Below are positions 1-6,264 of a stretch of DNA of 11,315 bases, piece by piece; the first letter of the stretch is position 1; every line of letters begins with the position of its first letter. The stretch is from Gemmatimonadales bacterium (GTDB lineage: Bacteria; Gemmatimonadota; Gemmatimonadetes; Gemmatimonadales; GWC2-71-9). Below the pieces are notes generated by a model, which was given only the letters and a program-made list of their open reading frames with translations, was not told the DNA's origin and did not search any database. The translations under genes were made by a program, and so were the position numbers. The stretch lies in assembly GCA_025924275.1 (NCBI GenBank), contig JAICEH010000046.1, forward strand, positions 1-11,315, in the 5' to 3' direction.

Positions 1-213
1 GAAGGCGTGCTTGACCCCCACCGTCCCGGCGTCGATCACCTTGACCATCGAGGTACCGACGATGAGCACCCCGAGGAGCGCCGCGAGGAGGCCGCCCAGT
101 CGGAAGGCCCAGGCGGGGCCGCCGCGTCCCTGACCCTTCGCAAGGCCGGTGGCGGTGGAGAGCAGGAGCAGGGCGGCGCCGAAGCAGACCAGCACCAGGA
201 CGACCTTGGACAC
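1..213 (-). CDS. SPFH/band-7 (prohibitin-like) membrane protein, N-terminal fragment
   Basis: Only the first 71 residues are in the window; the gene continues past the left edge. Reading leftward from a GTG at 213, the frame is open to base 1. It gives two hydrophobic segments (about residues 4-24 and 37-54) separated by a short Gly/Arg-rich loop. Then comes MVKVIDAGTVGVKHAF, which looks like the start of an SPFH/prohibitin domain, where an '[IV]-x-A-G-x-x-G-V' strand follows the membrane anchor. A GGAG lies 6 nt upstream of the GTG, and no ATG or GTG is found in frame a short distance further upstream, so this start is favoured. SPFH proteins usually form large membrane-associated rings linked to protease control or membrane organisation; that role is family knowledge, not shown here. 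The gene is divergent from tRNA-Ser and msrP. The family call rests on a short motif and is moderately secure. Confidence 0.6.
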   Translation of the reverse strand, partial: MSKVVLVLVCFGAALLLLSTATGLAKGQGRGGPAWAFRLGGLLAALLGVLIVGTSMVKVIDAGTVGVKHAF

Positions 214-244
214 GGCGGGCTCCAGGACGGGGGAGGGAGGGAAC

Positions 245-272
245 CGGGGGCCGACCGCAATATCGGCCCCCG
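245..272. repeat. Perfect 10-bp inverted repeat in the divergent intergenic region
   Basis: CGGGGGCCGA (245-254) and TCGGCCCCCG (263-272) are perfect reverse complements around the 8-base spacer CCGCAATA. The repeat lies 32 bp upstream of the SPFH-like gene start and about 58 bp upstream of the tRNA. No T-tract follows on either strand, so an intrinsic terminator is not supported. A 5'-UTR hairpin of the minus-strand gene or a dyad operator are both possible. Confidence 0.6.
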
Positions 273-290
273 CGGCCCGCCGCGCATCGG

Positions 291-319
291 TGGAATTCGG
301 GGCGGCCGGCGATTAGACT
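291..319 (+). promoter_or_regulatory. Putative promoter of tRNA-Ser
   Basis: A TAGACT hexamer (314-319) is a plausible sigma-70-type -10 element in otherwise GC-rich DNA, 10 bases before the tRNA 5' end. At 17-bp spacing the -35 position holds TGGAAT (291-296), a weak 3/6 match to TTGACA. The position and the A/T-rich island support it; the -35 does not. Confidence 0.35.
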
Positions 320-329
320 CCCGCCGCCG

Positions 330-417
330 GGACAGGTGCTCGAGTGGTTTAAGAGGCACGCCTGGAGAGCGTGTAGACCCCAAAAGGGTCACGTGGGTTC
401 GAATCCCACCCTGTCCG
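330..417 (+). tRNA. tRNA-Ser (anticodon GGA)
   Basis: A complete class II cloverleaf can be folded by eye. The acceptor stem is GGACAGG (330-336) with CCTGTCC (410-416) and a G discriminator at 417. The anticodon stem is CACGC (357-361) with GCGTG (369-373), enclosing loop CTGGAGA with anticodon GGA at 364-366. A long variable arm, GACCC (376-380) with GGGTC (386-390), is diagnostic of Ser/Leu/Tyr-type tRNAs. The T arm is GTGGG (393-397) with CCCAC (405-409) around TTCGAAT. It decodes UCC and UCU serine codons. CCA is not encoded, so it would be added after transcription. No integrase or duplicated 3' end is seen nearby, so there is no sign that it serves as an attachment site here. Confidence 0.97.
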
Positions 418-422
418 TTCCC

Positions 423-448
423 CGCCGGGAACCGAACGGTCCCCGGCG
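423..448 (+). terminator. Hairpin downstream of tRNA-Ser (possible terminator)
   Basis: CGCCGGG (423-429) pairs perfectly with CCCGGCG (442-448). Inside it, ACC (431-433) can pair with GGT (438-440), extending the stem past one A.C mismatch. It starts 5 bases after the tRNA 3' end and ends 37 bases before msrP. The downstream sequence is only mildly T-containing (TCGTACTCT), so it is at best a weak intrinsic terminator. It could equally be a processing or attenuation hairpin between the tRNA and msrP. Confidence 0.4.
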
Positions 449-485
449 TCGTACTCTCCGGTGAGGCCGCTGCCCGGAGCTCCCG

Positions 486-1418
486 ATGCGCCTGATCCGA
501 CCGCCCGACATTCCGTCCGCCGACATCACGCCGGAGCAGCTCTACCTCCGCCGCCGCGAGTTCCTCGCCGGCGCGGGCGCGGCGGCATGGGCCGCCCTTC
601 CCCTGCCGCTCGGCCTCGCGACCCGCGACGCGCGACCGGCGGCGGGGAAGGGGCGGGCGGCGGACGACAAGCCCACGCCCTACGAGGACGTCACCGGTTA
701 CAACAACTTCTACGAGTTCGGCACCGCGAAGGACGACCCCAGGCGGAACGCCCACACCCTGCGCCCGCGCCCCTGGACCGTGGAGGTCGCGGGAGAGGTG
801 AAGCGGCCGGCCCGGTACGCCCTCGACGACCTTCTCCGGCCCCACCGGCCGGTGGAGCGCACCTACCGGATGCGCTGCGTGGAGGGGTGGTCCATGGTGA
901 TCCCCTGGCTCGGGATCCCGTTCCGCGACATCATCGCCCGCCTCGAGCCGACCAGCCGGGCGAAGTACGTCGAGCTCACCACCCTCCACGACCCGCAACA
1001 GATGCCCGGCCAGCGCTCCCGGGTGCTCGACTGGCCGTACGTCGAGGGGCTCCGGATGGACGAGGCCACCCATCCGCTCACTCTCATCGTGACCGGCCTC
1101 TACGGCCGGGCGCTGCCCAACCAGAACGGGGCGCCGCTCCGGCTCGCGGTTCCGTGGAAGTACGGCTTCAAGGGGGCCAAGTCGCTGGTCCGCATCCGCT
1201 TCACCGAGCAGCAGCCGCGCAACACCTGGAACCTCGCGGCACCGGACGAGTACGGGTTCTACGCCAACGTGAACCCCGAGGTGGACCACCCCCGCTGGAG
1301 CCAGCGGACCGAGCGCCGCATCGGCGAGTTCCGCCGCCGCCCGACGCTCCCCTTCAACGGCTACGCCGACGAGGTGGCCTCCCTCTACGCGGGGATGGAC
1401 CTGCGGAGGAACTTCTGA
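486..1418 (+). CDS. msrP: MsrP, periplasmic methionine sulfoxide reductase, molybdopterin catalytic subunit
   Basis: This 310-residue protein is the molybdenum-cofactor subunit that reduces methionine sulfoxide in oxidised periplasmic proteins, taking electrons from MsrQ. A Tat signal is clear: RRREFLAG at 22-29 followed by an Ala/Leu-rich stretch ending near residue 48. The motif RMRCVEGWSMVIPW (128-141) contains Cys131, equivalent to the Cys that ligates Mo in E. coli MsrP (YedY; RCVEAWSMVVPW). Other family signatures are GYNNFYEFG near 71-79 and VPWKYGFKGAKS towards the C-terminus. Length fits the family (about 320-335). ATG 486 is chosen because GGAG lies 6 nt upstream and the Tat n-region follows at the right distance. 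Its stop overlaps the proposed msrQ start by 3 bases, implying coupled translation. The oxidoreductase molybdopterin-binding fold is shared with sulfite oxidases, but the Tat-Cys motif and the msrQ neighbour favour MsrP. Confidence 0.95.
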   Translation: MRLIRPPDIPSADITPEQLYLRRREFLAGAGAAAWAALPLPLGLATRDARPAAGKGRAADDKPTPYEDVTGYNNFYEFGTAKDDPRRNAHTLRPRPWTVEVAGEVKRPARYALDDLLRPHRPVERTYRMRCVEGWSMVIPWLGIPFRDIIARLEPTSRAKYVELTTLHDPQQMPGQRSRVLDWPYVEGLRMDEATHPLTLIVTGLYGRALPNQNGAPLRLAVPWKYGFKGAKSLVRIRFTEQQPRNTWNLAAPDEYGFYANVNPEVDHPRWSQRTERRIGEFRRRPTLPFNGYADEVASLYAGMDLRRNF

Positions 1419-2035
1419 GCCGCTGGATCAAGCCGGCGGTCTTCGCGGGGGCGCTCGTCCCGCTCCTGCTCCTGCTGGCCGACGTCGCCCGGGACGCGCT
1501 GGGCGCCAATCCGATCGAGGAGATCACCCACCGGACCGGGAAGACCACCATCGTGCTGCTCGGGCTCACTCTCGCGGTCACCCCGGTGCGCCGGTTCACG
1601 GGCTGGAACACCGCCATCCGGCTCCGGCGGATGCTCGGGCTCTTCACCTTCTTCTACGCCGCGCTCCACTTCCTCACCTGGCTGGTGCTCGACCTGTTCT
1701 TCGACTGGGGCCTGATCGGGGGCGACATCCTCGAGCGGCCCTACATCACGGTCGGGTTCACCGCCCTCCTCCTCCTCGTGCCGCTCGCGATCACCTCCAC
1801 CAAGGGGTGGATCAGACGGCTGGGCGGCCGGAACTGGCAGCGGCTCCATCGGCTGGCATACGTGGTGGCGCTGCTCGGGCTGGTGCACTTCTTCTGGTCC
1901 CAGAAGAAGGACATCTCCGAGCCGACCCTCTTCGCCCTCGCTTTCGGCGCCCTGCTCCTCGCCCGCCTGCTGCCCGTGCCGCGGCGCCGGCCGGAGGCCC
2001 GGGCCGCCGTGGCCCCTGTTATCTTGGAAGAATGA
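1415..2035 (+). CDS. msrQ: MsrQ, haem b membrane subunit of the MsrPQ system
   Basis: This 206-residue integral membrane protein of the ferric-reductase-like superfamily passes electrons from the quinone/flavin side of the inner membrane to MsrP. It starts with SRWIKPAVFAGALVPLLLLL, then the conserved GANPIEEITHRTGKT loop, and has about six hydrophobic helices. His85 (AALHFLTW), His145 (RLHRLAYV) and His158 (LVHFFWS) match E. coli MsrQ haem ligands His91, His151 and His164 with a constant offset of 6. The start is odd: no ATG, GTG or TTG occurs in frame near the N-terminus. The best candidate is CTG at 1415, placed 4 nt after a strong GGAGGA (1405-1410) and overlapping the msrP TGA. The stop overlaps the copC ATG by 4 bases. 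Function is secure; the exact start is inferred. Confidence 0.93.
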   Translation: MSRWIKPAVFAGALVPLLLLLADVARDALGANPIEEITHRTGKTTIVLLGLTLAVTPVRRFTGWNTAIRLRRMLGLFTFFYAALHFLTWLVLDLFFDWGLIGGDILERPYITVGFTALLLLVPLAITSTKGWIRRLGGRNWQRLHRLAYVVALLGLVHFFWSQKKDISEPTLFALAFGALLLARLLPVPRRRPEARAAVAPVILEE

Positions 2036-2421
2036 GACCGCTGCTTGCCCTCGCCTTGGCCCTCGTGGCCCTGCCGGCCGCGCTGCCATACCGGCACCTG
2101 CGGCTGGTGAAGAGTGCGCCCGCGGCGGACGAGGCCCTCGGGGCCTCTCCCGCCGCGGTGACGCTTTGGTTCAGCCAGGCCCCGACCATCCGGCTCACCC
2201 GGATCTCGGTGACCGATGCCGCCGGTACCAAGGTCCCGCTCGGCGCCGTCAAGGCGGGGTCGGAGGAGAACACCGCGATGGCCGAGGTGCTCCAGCCGCT
2301 CGCGCCGGGAAGCTACGCCATCGCGTGGGTGTCGGGTTCGCCCGACGGCCACGTGGTGCGGGGCAAGCTGGCCTTCAGCGTCGGGGCGCCCGCCCCGCCG
2401 GCGGCTCGCGCTTCCAACTGA
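2032..2421 (+). CDS. copC: CopC-like periplasmic copper-binding protein
   Basis: This 129-residue protein has the CopC/YobA fold signature. An N-terminal hydrophobic stretch (residues 3-18) is followed by RHLRLVKSAPAADEAL, matching the family opening 'HxxLVxSxPA', then VTLWFSQAP, and SPDGHVVRGKLAFSV at the end. His22, Asp105 and His107 correspond to the His1/Asp/His Cu(II) site of CopC proteins. The expected role is to carry copper in the periplasm and exchange it with CopD. An oddity is that His22 is preceded by LPYR rather than an AxA cleavage site, so it may not become residue 1 of the mature protein, which the high-affinity histidine-brace site needs. The ATG overlaps the msrQ stop by 4 bases, with GGAAG just upstream. 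A TTATCTT sequence 6 bases before the ATG could be an internal -10, but no -35 is evident. Confidence 0.9.
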   Translation: MRPLLALALALVALPAALPYRHLRLVKSAPAADEALGASPAAVTLWFSQAPTIRLTRISVTDAAGTKVPLGAVKAGSEENTAMAEVLQPLAPGSYAIAWVSGSPDGHVVRGKLAFSVGAPAPPAARASN

Positions 2422-2439
2422 GCCACCCGCCCGCCTGAC

Positions 2440-3339
2440 GTGCCCCTCGACGGGTACGCGGTCGCCCGAGGCCTGGCCTACGGCGCCACGCTCGCGCTGG
2501 TCGGGCTTGCGGTGGCCCCGGCCGTGCTGGCGCGGGCGGGCCTCGCATCGCGGCTCACCCTCCCCATCCGGCACCGCGGGGCCCGCCTCGGCCTGGTCGC
2601 CGCGGCAGTGCTCCTCGTCGCCACCCTGCTCCGGCTCTGGTACCAGGCCCGCTCGTTCCTCGAGCCGGGCGAGGCGCTGACCCGCGACCTGATCGCACTG
2701 GTGCTGGGGTCGGGAACCTGGGGCACCGGATGGAAGCTGGTGGCGGGCATCGCGGTCCTGCTGGTGTTCACCTGGGCCACGCCGGTCCTCCGGCAGCTGG
2801 GCGGGGTCCACCGGTTCCTGGTCCTCGGCCTGCTCGTGGCCACTCCCTTCGCGGGACACGGCGCCTCGGCGGAGGCGGCAGCGTGGCGCGGGATCGCGCT
2901 CCACGCGGTCCACCTCCTCGGCACCGGGGCCTGGCTCGGCACCCTGCTGGTGCTCTCGGCGGCGGCCTTCCCGGTGATCCTGGTCGAGGCTGGGGAGGGC
3001 CGGGAGGCCGAACTGGCCCGGGTCGTCCGAACCTTCTCCCCCGTGGCCCTCGTAGGGGCCGGGGTCGCGGCGGGCAGCGGGGCGGTGCTGGCCTGGGACC
3101 TTGTCGGGTCCCCCGGGCAGCTTCTCGCATCACCCTATGGACGGTGGCTGACGGCGAAACTCACGGTGGTCGGGATCGTGGCCGGGATCGGCTTCCGGAA
3201 CTGGCGGGTGCTGACCCCCCGGCTGGGCGGCGGCGCGGCAGTGCCGCTGGCGCGAAGCGCCCGGGTGGAGCTCGGTTTCGGGGCGCTGATCCTGCTCGCG
3301 ACCGCGGTCCTCGTCGCCCTGGAGGCCCCCGGCCTCTGA
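2440..3339 (+). CDS. copD: CopD-family inner-membrane copper protein
   Basis: This 299-residue polytopic membrane protein has about eight hydrophobic helices. It contains the CopD-domain hallmarks GHGAS (139-143), LHAVHLLGTGAWLGTLLVL (154-172, with His155 and His158) and SPYGRWLTAKLTVVGIVAGI (231-250). CopD proteins work with CopC in moving copper across the inner membrane, usually interpreted as import. The start is GTG 2440, the only standard start after the copC stop, which lies in the same frame 18 bases upstream. It has no clear ribosome binding site, so translation probably depends on ribosomes finishing copC. Because the two genes share a frame, loss of one TGA would create a CopC-CopD fusion of the kind known in other bacteria. 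Family assignment is strong; direction of transport is inference. Confidence 0.9.
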   Translation: MPLDGYAVARGLAYGATLALVGLAVAPAVLARAGLASRLTLPIRHRGARLGLVAAAVLLVATLLRLWYQARSFLEPGEALTRDLIALVLGSGTWGTGWKLVAGIAVLLVFTWATPVLRQLGGVHRFLVLGLLVATPFAGHGASAEAAAWRGIALHAVHLLGTGAWLGTLLVLSAAAFPVILVEAGEGREAELARVVRTFSPVALVGAGVAAGSGAVLAWDLVGSPGQLLASPYGRWLTAKLTVVGIVAGIGFRNWRVLTPRLGGGAAVPLARSARVELGFGALILLATAVLVALEAPGL

Positions 3340-3350
3340 GCGGGCCGACG

Positions 3351-3379
3351 TGGACGGAACCCCGGAAGGACCCTAAACT
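3351..3379 (+). promoter_or_regulatory. Putative promoter of the small Cys/His gene
   Basis: TGGACG (3351-3356, 4/6 to TTGACA) and TAAACT (3374-3379, 4/6 to TATAAT) are separated by 17 bp. The -10 ends 7 bases before the ATG at 3387, so transcription would begin at or next to the start codon and give a leaderless mRNA. This would make the second half of the cluster separately transcribable from msrPQ-copCD. Confidence 0.5.
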
Positions 3380-3386
3380 TCCCTTG

Positions 3387-3764
3387 ATGCTGAGCGTCTT
3401 CCGCCGATCGAGACTGGTTCCGTTCCTCCTCCTCCTCGCCCTGCCGGGGACGGGGGGGACGCTGGTGCAGGCGGGTCACCACTGCGCCGACGAGGCGCCG
3501 TGGTCGGTCGCCGGGCCGGAAGCCGCGTCCGATCACCAGCATCACGGGCAGCCTGGCGCTCCGGCCGGCCAGCCGGGGCACCCCTGCGAGTGTGTCGGTG
3601 CCTGCCGCTCGCCCGGAGTGCTCCCCGGTCCGGCCGCTGTGCCGGCGCTCGCCGTCGTCGCGCCGCGTCCGTCGCCAGCCCTCCCGCTGGAGCACCTGGC
3701 GGACGCACCCCGGCCGCGTCCCCACCGCCTGCTCCCTCCCGCCAACGCTCCCCCTCTGAGCTGA
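3387..3764 (+). CDS. Small secreted Cys/His-rich protein, possibly metal-binding
   Basis: I do not recognise a named gene. The 125-residue product has a basic start and hydrophobic core (residues 6-20) with a plausible cleavage after VQA (27-29), so it should be exported. The mature part opens with GHHC (Cys33) and has a His cluster, DHQHH, at 49-53. It then has HPCECVGAC at 65-73 (Cys67, 69 and 73), and a Pro/Ala-rich tail ending ANAPPLS. Small exported Cys/His proteins with similar tails (DUF2946-like) occur beside metal-linked TonB receptors, which is suggestive only. Position between copD and a TonB receptor supports a metal-related role. No ribosome binding site is seen before the ATG, consistent with a leaderless message from the promoter-like sequence just upstream. 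Codon bias toward G/C at third positions and the signal peptide argue that it is a real gene. Confidence 0.65.
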   Translation: MLSVFRRSRLVPFLLLLALPGTGGTLVQAGHHCADEAPWSVAGPEAASDHQHHGQPGAPAGQPGHPCECVGACRSPGVLPGPAAVPALAVVAPRPSPALPLEHLADAPRPRPHRLLPPANAPPLS

Positions 3765-3791
3765 CGCCGGCGCCCAGTCGCGCCCGGCGTC
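3763..3791 (+). repeat. 8-bp inverted repeat at the 3' end of the small Cys/His gene
   Basis: GACGCCGG (3763-3770) and CCGGCGTC (3784-3791) are perfect reverse complements with a 13-base spacer, overlapping the TGA of the upstream gene. It lies within the 112-bp gap before the TonB receptor. There is no T-tract. It could be an RNA 3'-end stabiliser, an attenuator ahead of the receptor, or chance in GC-rich DNA. The gap is too short for a full cobalamin riboswitch and none is visible. Confidence 0.35.
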
Positions 3792-3876
3792 GCCGGTCAT
3801 CCGCCTTGGGGCATCCCGCTCCCGGGCCCGTGTGCCGTGCCTGCCTCCCCCGGCGGGCCAGTGAGGGAGTGAAACG

Positions 3877-6264
3877 ATGGCATTTGGTTCCATCCGCCGC
3901 GCGCTGGTGCGGCGCGCAATCCCCATCCTGCTGGCGCTGGCCGGCGTGCCGGCCGGCACGGCCGCGGCGCAACAGCGCGTGATCGCGGGTACCGTGCTCG
4001 ACGCCCGCTCGCGCGAGCCGGTGGCCGAGGCGCAGGTCCTGGTCGACGGCACCCCGCTGTCGGCCTTCACCGACCCGGCCGGCGCCTTCCATCTGTCGGC
4101 CCCGCCCGGGGCCGTGGAGCTCCGGGTGCGGCGGATCGGGTACCGCCCGGTGACGCGCCGGCTCGCAGCGGGGGAGGCGACGGACCGGCTCGAGATCCTG
4201 CTCGAGGCGGCCCCGACCGAACTCGCCCCGATGGTGGTGACGGCCACGCGCGACGAGCGGAGCCTCGCCGACGTGCCCGCCGCGGTGAGCGTGGCGGACA
4301 GCACCGTGATCGCCGAGGGCCGCACCGCCGGGCTGCACGAGGTGCTCCGCTACGCGCCGGGGGTGCAGGCGAACTCGCGCTACGGGCTGGACGACGTGAA
4401 CCTCTCCATCCGCGGCTCCGGCATCCGCTCGAGCTTCGGCGTGCGCGGCGTGGCGGTGGTGCTCGACGGCGTCCCGATCACCGAACCCGATGGGCAGACC
4501 CGGCTCGACCTGATCGAGCTGGCCTCGGCCCGGCAGGTGGAGGTGCTGCGCGGGCCGGCCTCGGCGCTCTACGGCGGCGCGGCCTCGGGTGGGGCAGTGA
4601 ACATCATTTCGCGCAGCGGGGCGGAGTCGCCGGGTCTCTCCCTCCGGGCGATGGGTGGCACCTACGGATTCCAGAAGTACGACGCGGCCTATGGCTCGGC
4701 CTTCGGTGACGGCCGCGGCGCGGTGTACGCCTCCGGTGCCTGGACCGACTCCGAGGGCTTCCGGGCCCACAACGCCGACCGGATCTGGCGGCTGAACCTC
4801 CGCTCGGAGTACGCGCTCGCGGCCCAGAGCGGGGTGGCGCTCGAGGCCTCGACCTCCGACCTCGACATGAAGATCCCGGGCAGCCTGACGCTGGACGAAT
4901 TCCAGGCCGATCCGGACGCGGCCGACCCGCGCACCGTCGCGAACGACTACGGTCGGGTGGACCAGCGGTGGCGGGCCGGTGTGCGGGGGCGGCACGTCTT
5001 CGCCGACGGGTCCGGCCTGGAGAGCTCCGGGTACCTGTTCCTCGGCGGGCGGGAGCTCGACCACCCGATCTTCCAGGTGATCCGGCAGGATCTGCACCGC
5101 GCGCAGGCGGGCGGGCGCCTGCGGGCCCCGCTGGGCGCCCGGCTCAGGGTGACCGGCGGCGGGGATTTCGATCGCCTGGCCGGGAGCGACCAGCGCTTCG
5201 TCAACACCGCCGGGGAGGCCGGCGCGGCCGTGGCGGACGCCGACATCACCCTCCCCACCGTCGGCCTCTACGCGCAGGCGGAGGGGCGGGTGAGCGAGCG
5301 GCTGAGCCTCACCGCCGGGCTCCGCTGGGACCGCGTCCACTACCAGCTCGACGACCGGCTGAACCCCGCCGCGAGCTTCGACCGTTCGTGGAGCGAGCTG
5401 AGCCCCAAGGGCACGGCCGCCTATCGCGTCGGCGACGCCGGCTCGGTGTACCTGTCCGTGGCGCGCGGCTTCGAGCCGCCGACCCTCTCGGAGCTCACCA
5501 CGAGCCCCGATCCCGACCAGGCCTTCAACACCGCACTCGAGCCGCAGTACCTGGTGAACTACGAGTTCGGCTACAAGACGCTGGTCCGCGACCGGCTCTT
5601 CCTCGACCTGGCGCTGTTCCGGACCGACATCGAGGGCGAGTTCCTCCAGGAGTCGGTCTTCGTGCCGGGCGAGGCGGCGCCCCGGCGGGTGTACCTGAAC
5701 GCCGGCGATTCCCGCCACGTCGGCTTCGAGGCGGGAGTCCGCGCGCTCCTGACCGACCGGGTGGACCTGGTGGGCAGCTACACCTGGTCCGACTTCGAGC
5801 TCCGGGACTACGAGGGTGGGGTGGTGCAGCCCGACGGCAGCACCAGCACGCAGAGCTTCGCGGGAAACCGCCTGCCGGGCGTGCCGGTGCACCGGGTGGC
5901 GGGCGAGCTCCGGGTGCGCCCGGTCGAGGCGCTCTCGGCATTCCTGGGGGCGGAGTGGCAGAGCCGGGTCTACGTGGACAACGGCAACACCGAGTCGGGC
6001 GAGGTGTACGTCCGCGGCTTCGGCACCCCGCCCACCGTCACCGCCGTCCCGTTCCGTGCCGTGGACCCCTACGCGCTGGTGCACGTTGGCGCCCGCTGGA
6101 CCGCCGGCCCGGTGACGCTGCACGCGGCGGTGGAGAACCTCCTGGACGAGACCTACACCGGGAACGTGGCGACCAACGCCGCCGACGGCCGCTTCTACAG
6201 CGCCGGGGCGGGGCGGTACTTCTCCCTGGGCATGTCGGTCGCCGCCCTGGGAGGGGCGCGATGA
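3877..6264 (+). CDS. TonB-dependent outer-membrane receptor (FecA-like) with carboxypeptidase-regulatory-like N-domain
   Basis: This 795-residue protein has a signal peptide ending about residue 31 (TAAA-QQ). A CarboxypepD_reg-like Ig-type domain follows (about 34-112, IAGTVLDARSREPVAEAQV...), then a TonB-box-like MVVTATR (119-125) and a plug domain (about 130-247). The plug includes LSIRGSG, FGVRGVAVVLDGVPITEPDGQ and VEVLRGPASALYGGAASGG. A beta-barrel runs to the C-terminus, including ARGFEPPTLSEL and a final aromatic-rich strand GRYFSLGMSV. Such receptors import scarce ligands across the outer membrane using TonB/ExbBD energy. The plug resembles ferric-dicitrate-type receptors, but the gene sits in a copper-protein cluster. 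The protein has no cysteine and few methionines, so sequence does not prove a copper ligand. ATG 3877 has GAGGGAG 7 nt upstream. The stop overlaps the next ATG by 4 bases. Family certain; substrate unknown. Confidence 0.93.
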   Translation: MAFGSIRRALVRRAIPILLALAGVPAGTAAAQQRVIAGTVLDARSREPVAEAQVLVDGTPLSAFTDPAGAFHLSAPPGAVELRVRRIGYRPVTRRLAAGEATDRLEILLEAAPTELAPMVVTATRDERSLADVPAAVSVADSTVIAEGRTAGLHEVLRYAPGVQANSRYGLDDVNLSIRGSGIRSSFGVRGVAVVLDGVPITEPDGQTRLDLIELASARQVEVLRGPASALYGGAASGGAVNIISRSGAESPGLSLRAMGGTYGFQKYDAAYGSAFGDGRGAVYASGAWTDSEGFRAHNADRIWRLNLRSEYALAAQSGVALEASTSDLDMKIPGSLTLDEFQADPDAADPRTVANDYGRVDQRWRAGVRGRHVFADGSGLESSGYLFLGGRELDHPIFQVIRQDLHRAQAGGRLRAPLGARLRVTGGGDFDRLAGSDQRFVNTAGEAGAAVADADITLPTVGLYAQAEGRVSERLSLTAGLRWDRVHYQLDDRLNPAASFDRSWSELSPKGTAAYRVGDAGSVYLSVARGFEPPTLSELTTSPDPDQAFNTALEPQYLVNYEFGYKTLVRDRLFLDLALFRTDIEGEFLQESVFVPGEAAPRRVYLNAGDSRHVGFEAGVRALLTDRVDLVGSYTWSDFELRDYEGGVVQPDGSTSTQSFAGNRLPGVPVHRVAGELRVRPVEALSAFLGAEWQSRVYVDNGNTESGEVYVRGFGTPPTVTAVPFRAVDPYALVHVGARWTAGPVTLHAAVENLLDETYTGNVATNAADGRFYSAGAGRYFSLGMSVAALGGAR

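Noticed and set aside
330..417. tRNA-Ser as an integration site for a genomic island
   Set aside because: No integrase, no duplicated tRNA 3' end and no phage or transfer genes in the window. Downstream genes look like ordinary chromosomal genes with matching base composition.
36..1289. Long minus-strand open frame across tRNA-Ser and msrP, with a 'GQGGIRTHV'-like peptide
   Set aside because: That peptide is a familiar artefact of translating the antisense of a tRNA-Ser gene. The rest is the GC-rich shadow of msrP, whose own product has clear family motifs.
3765..3876. Cobalamin or other riboswitch ahead of the TonB receptor
   Set aside because: The gap is 112 bp and shows no B12-box-like sequence; only a short GC-rich inverted repeat is visible.
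3373..6123. Minus-strand open frame of about 900 codons opposite the TonB receptor
   Set aside because: The plus strand encodes a full TonB receptor with signal, plug and barrel. The antisense product is Arg/His/Pro-rich low complexity without motifs, as expected from high third-position GC.
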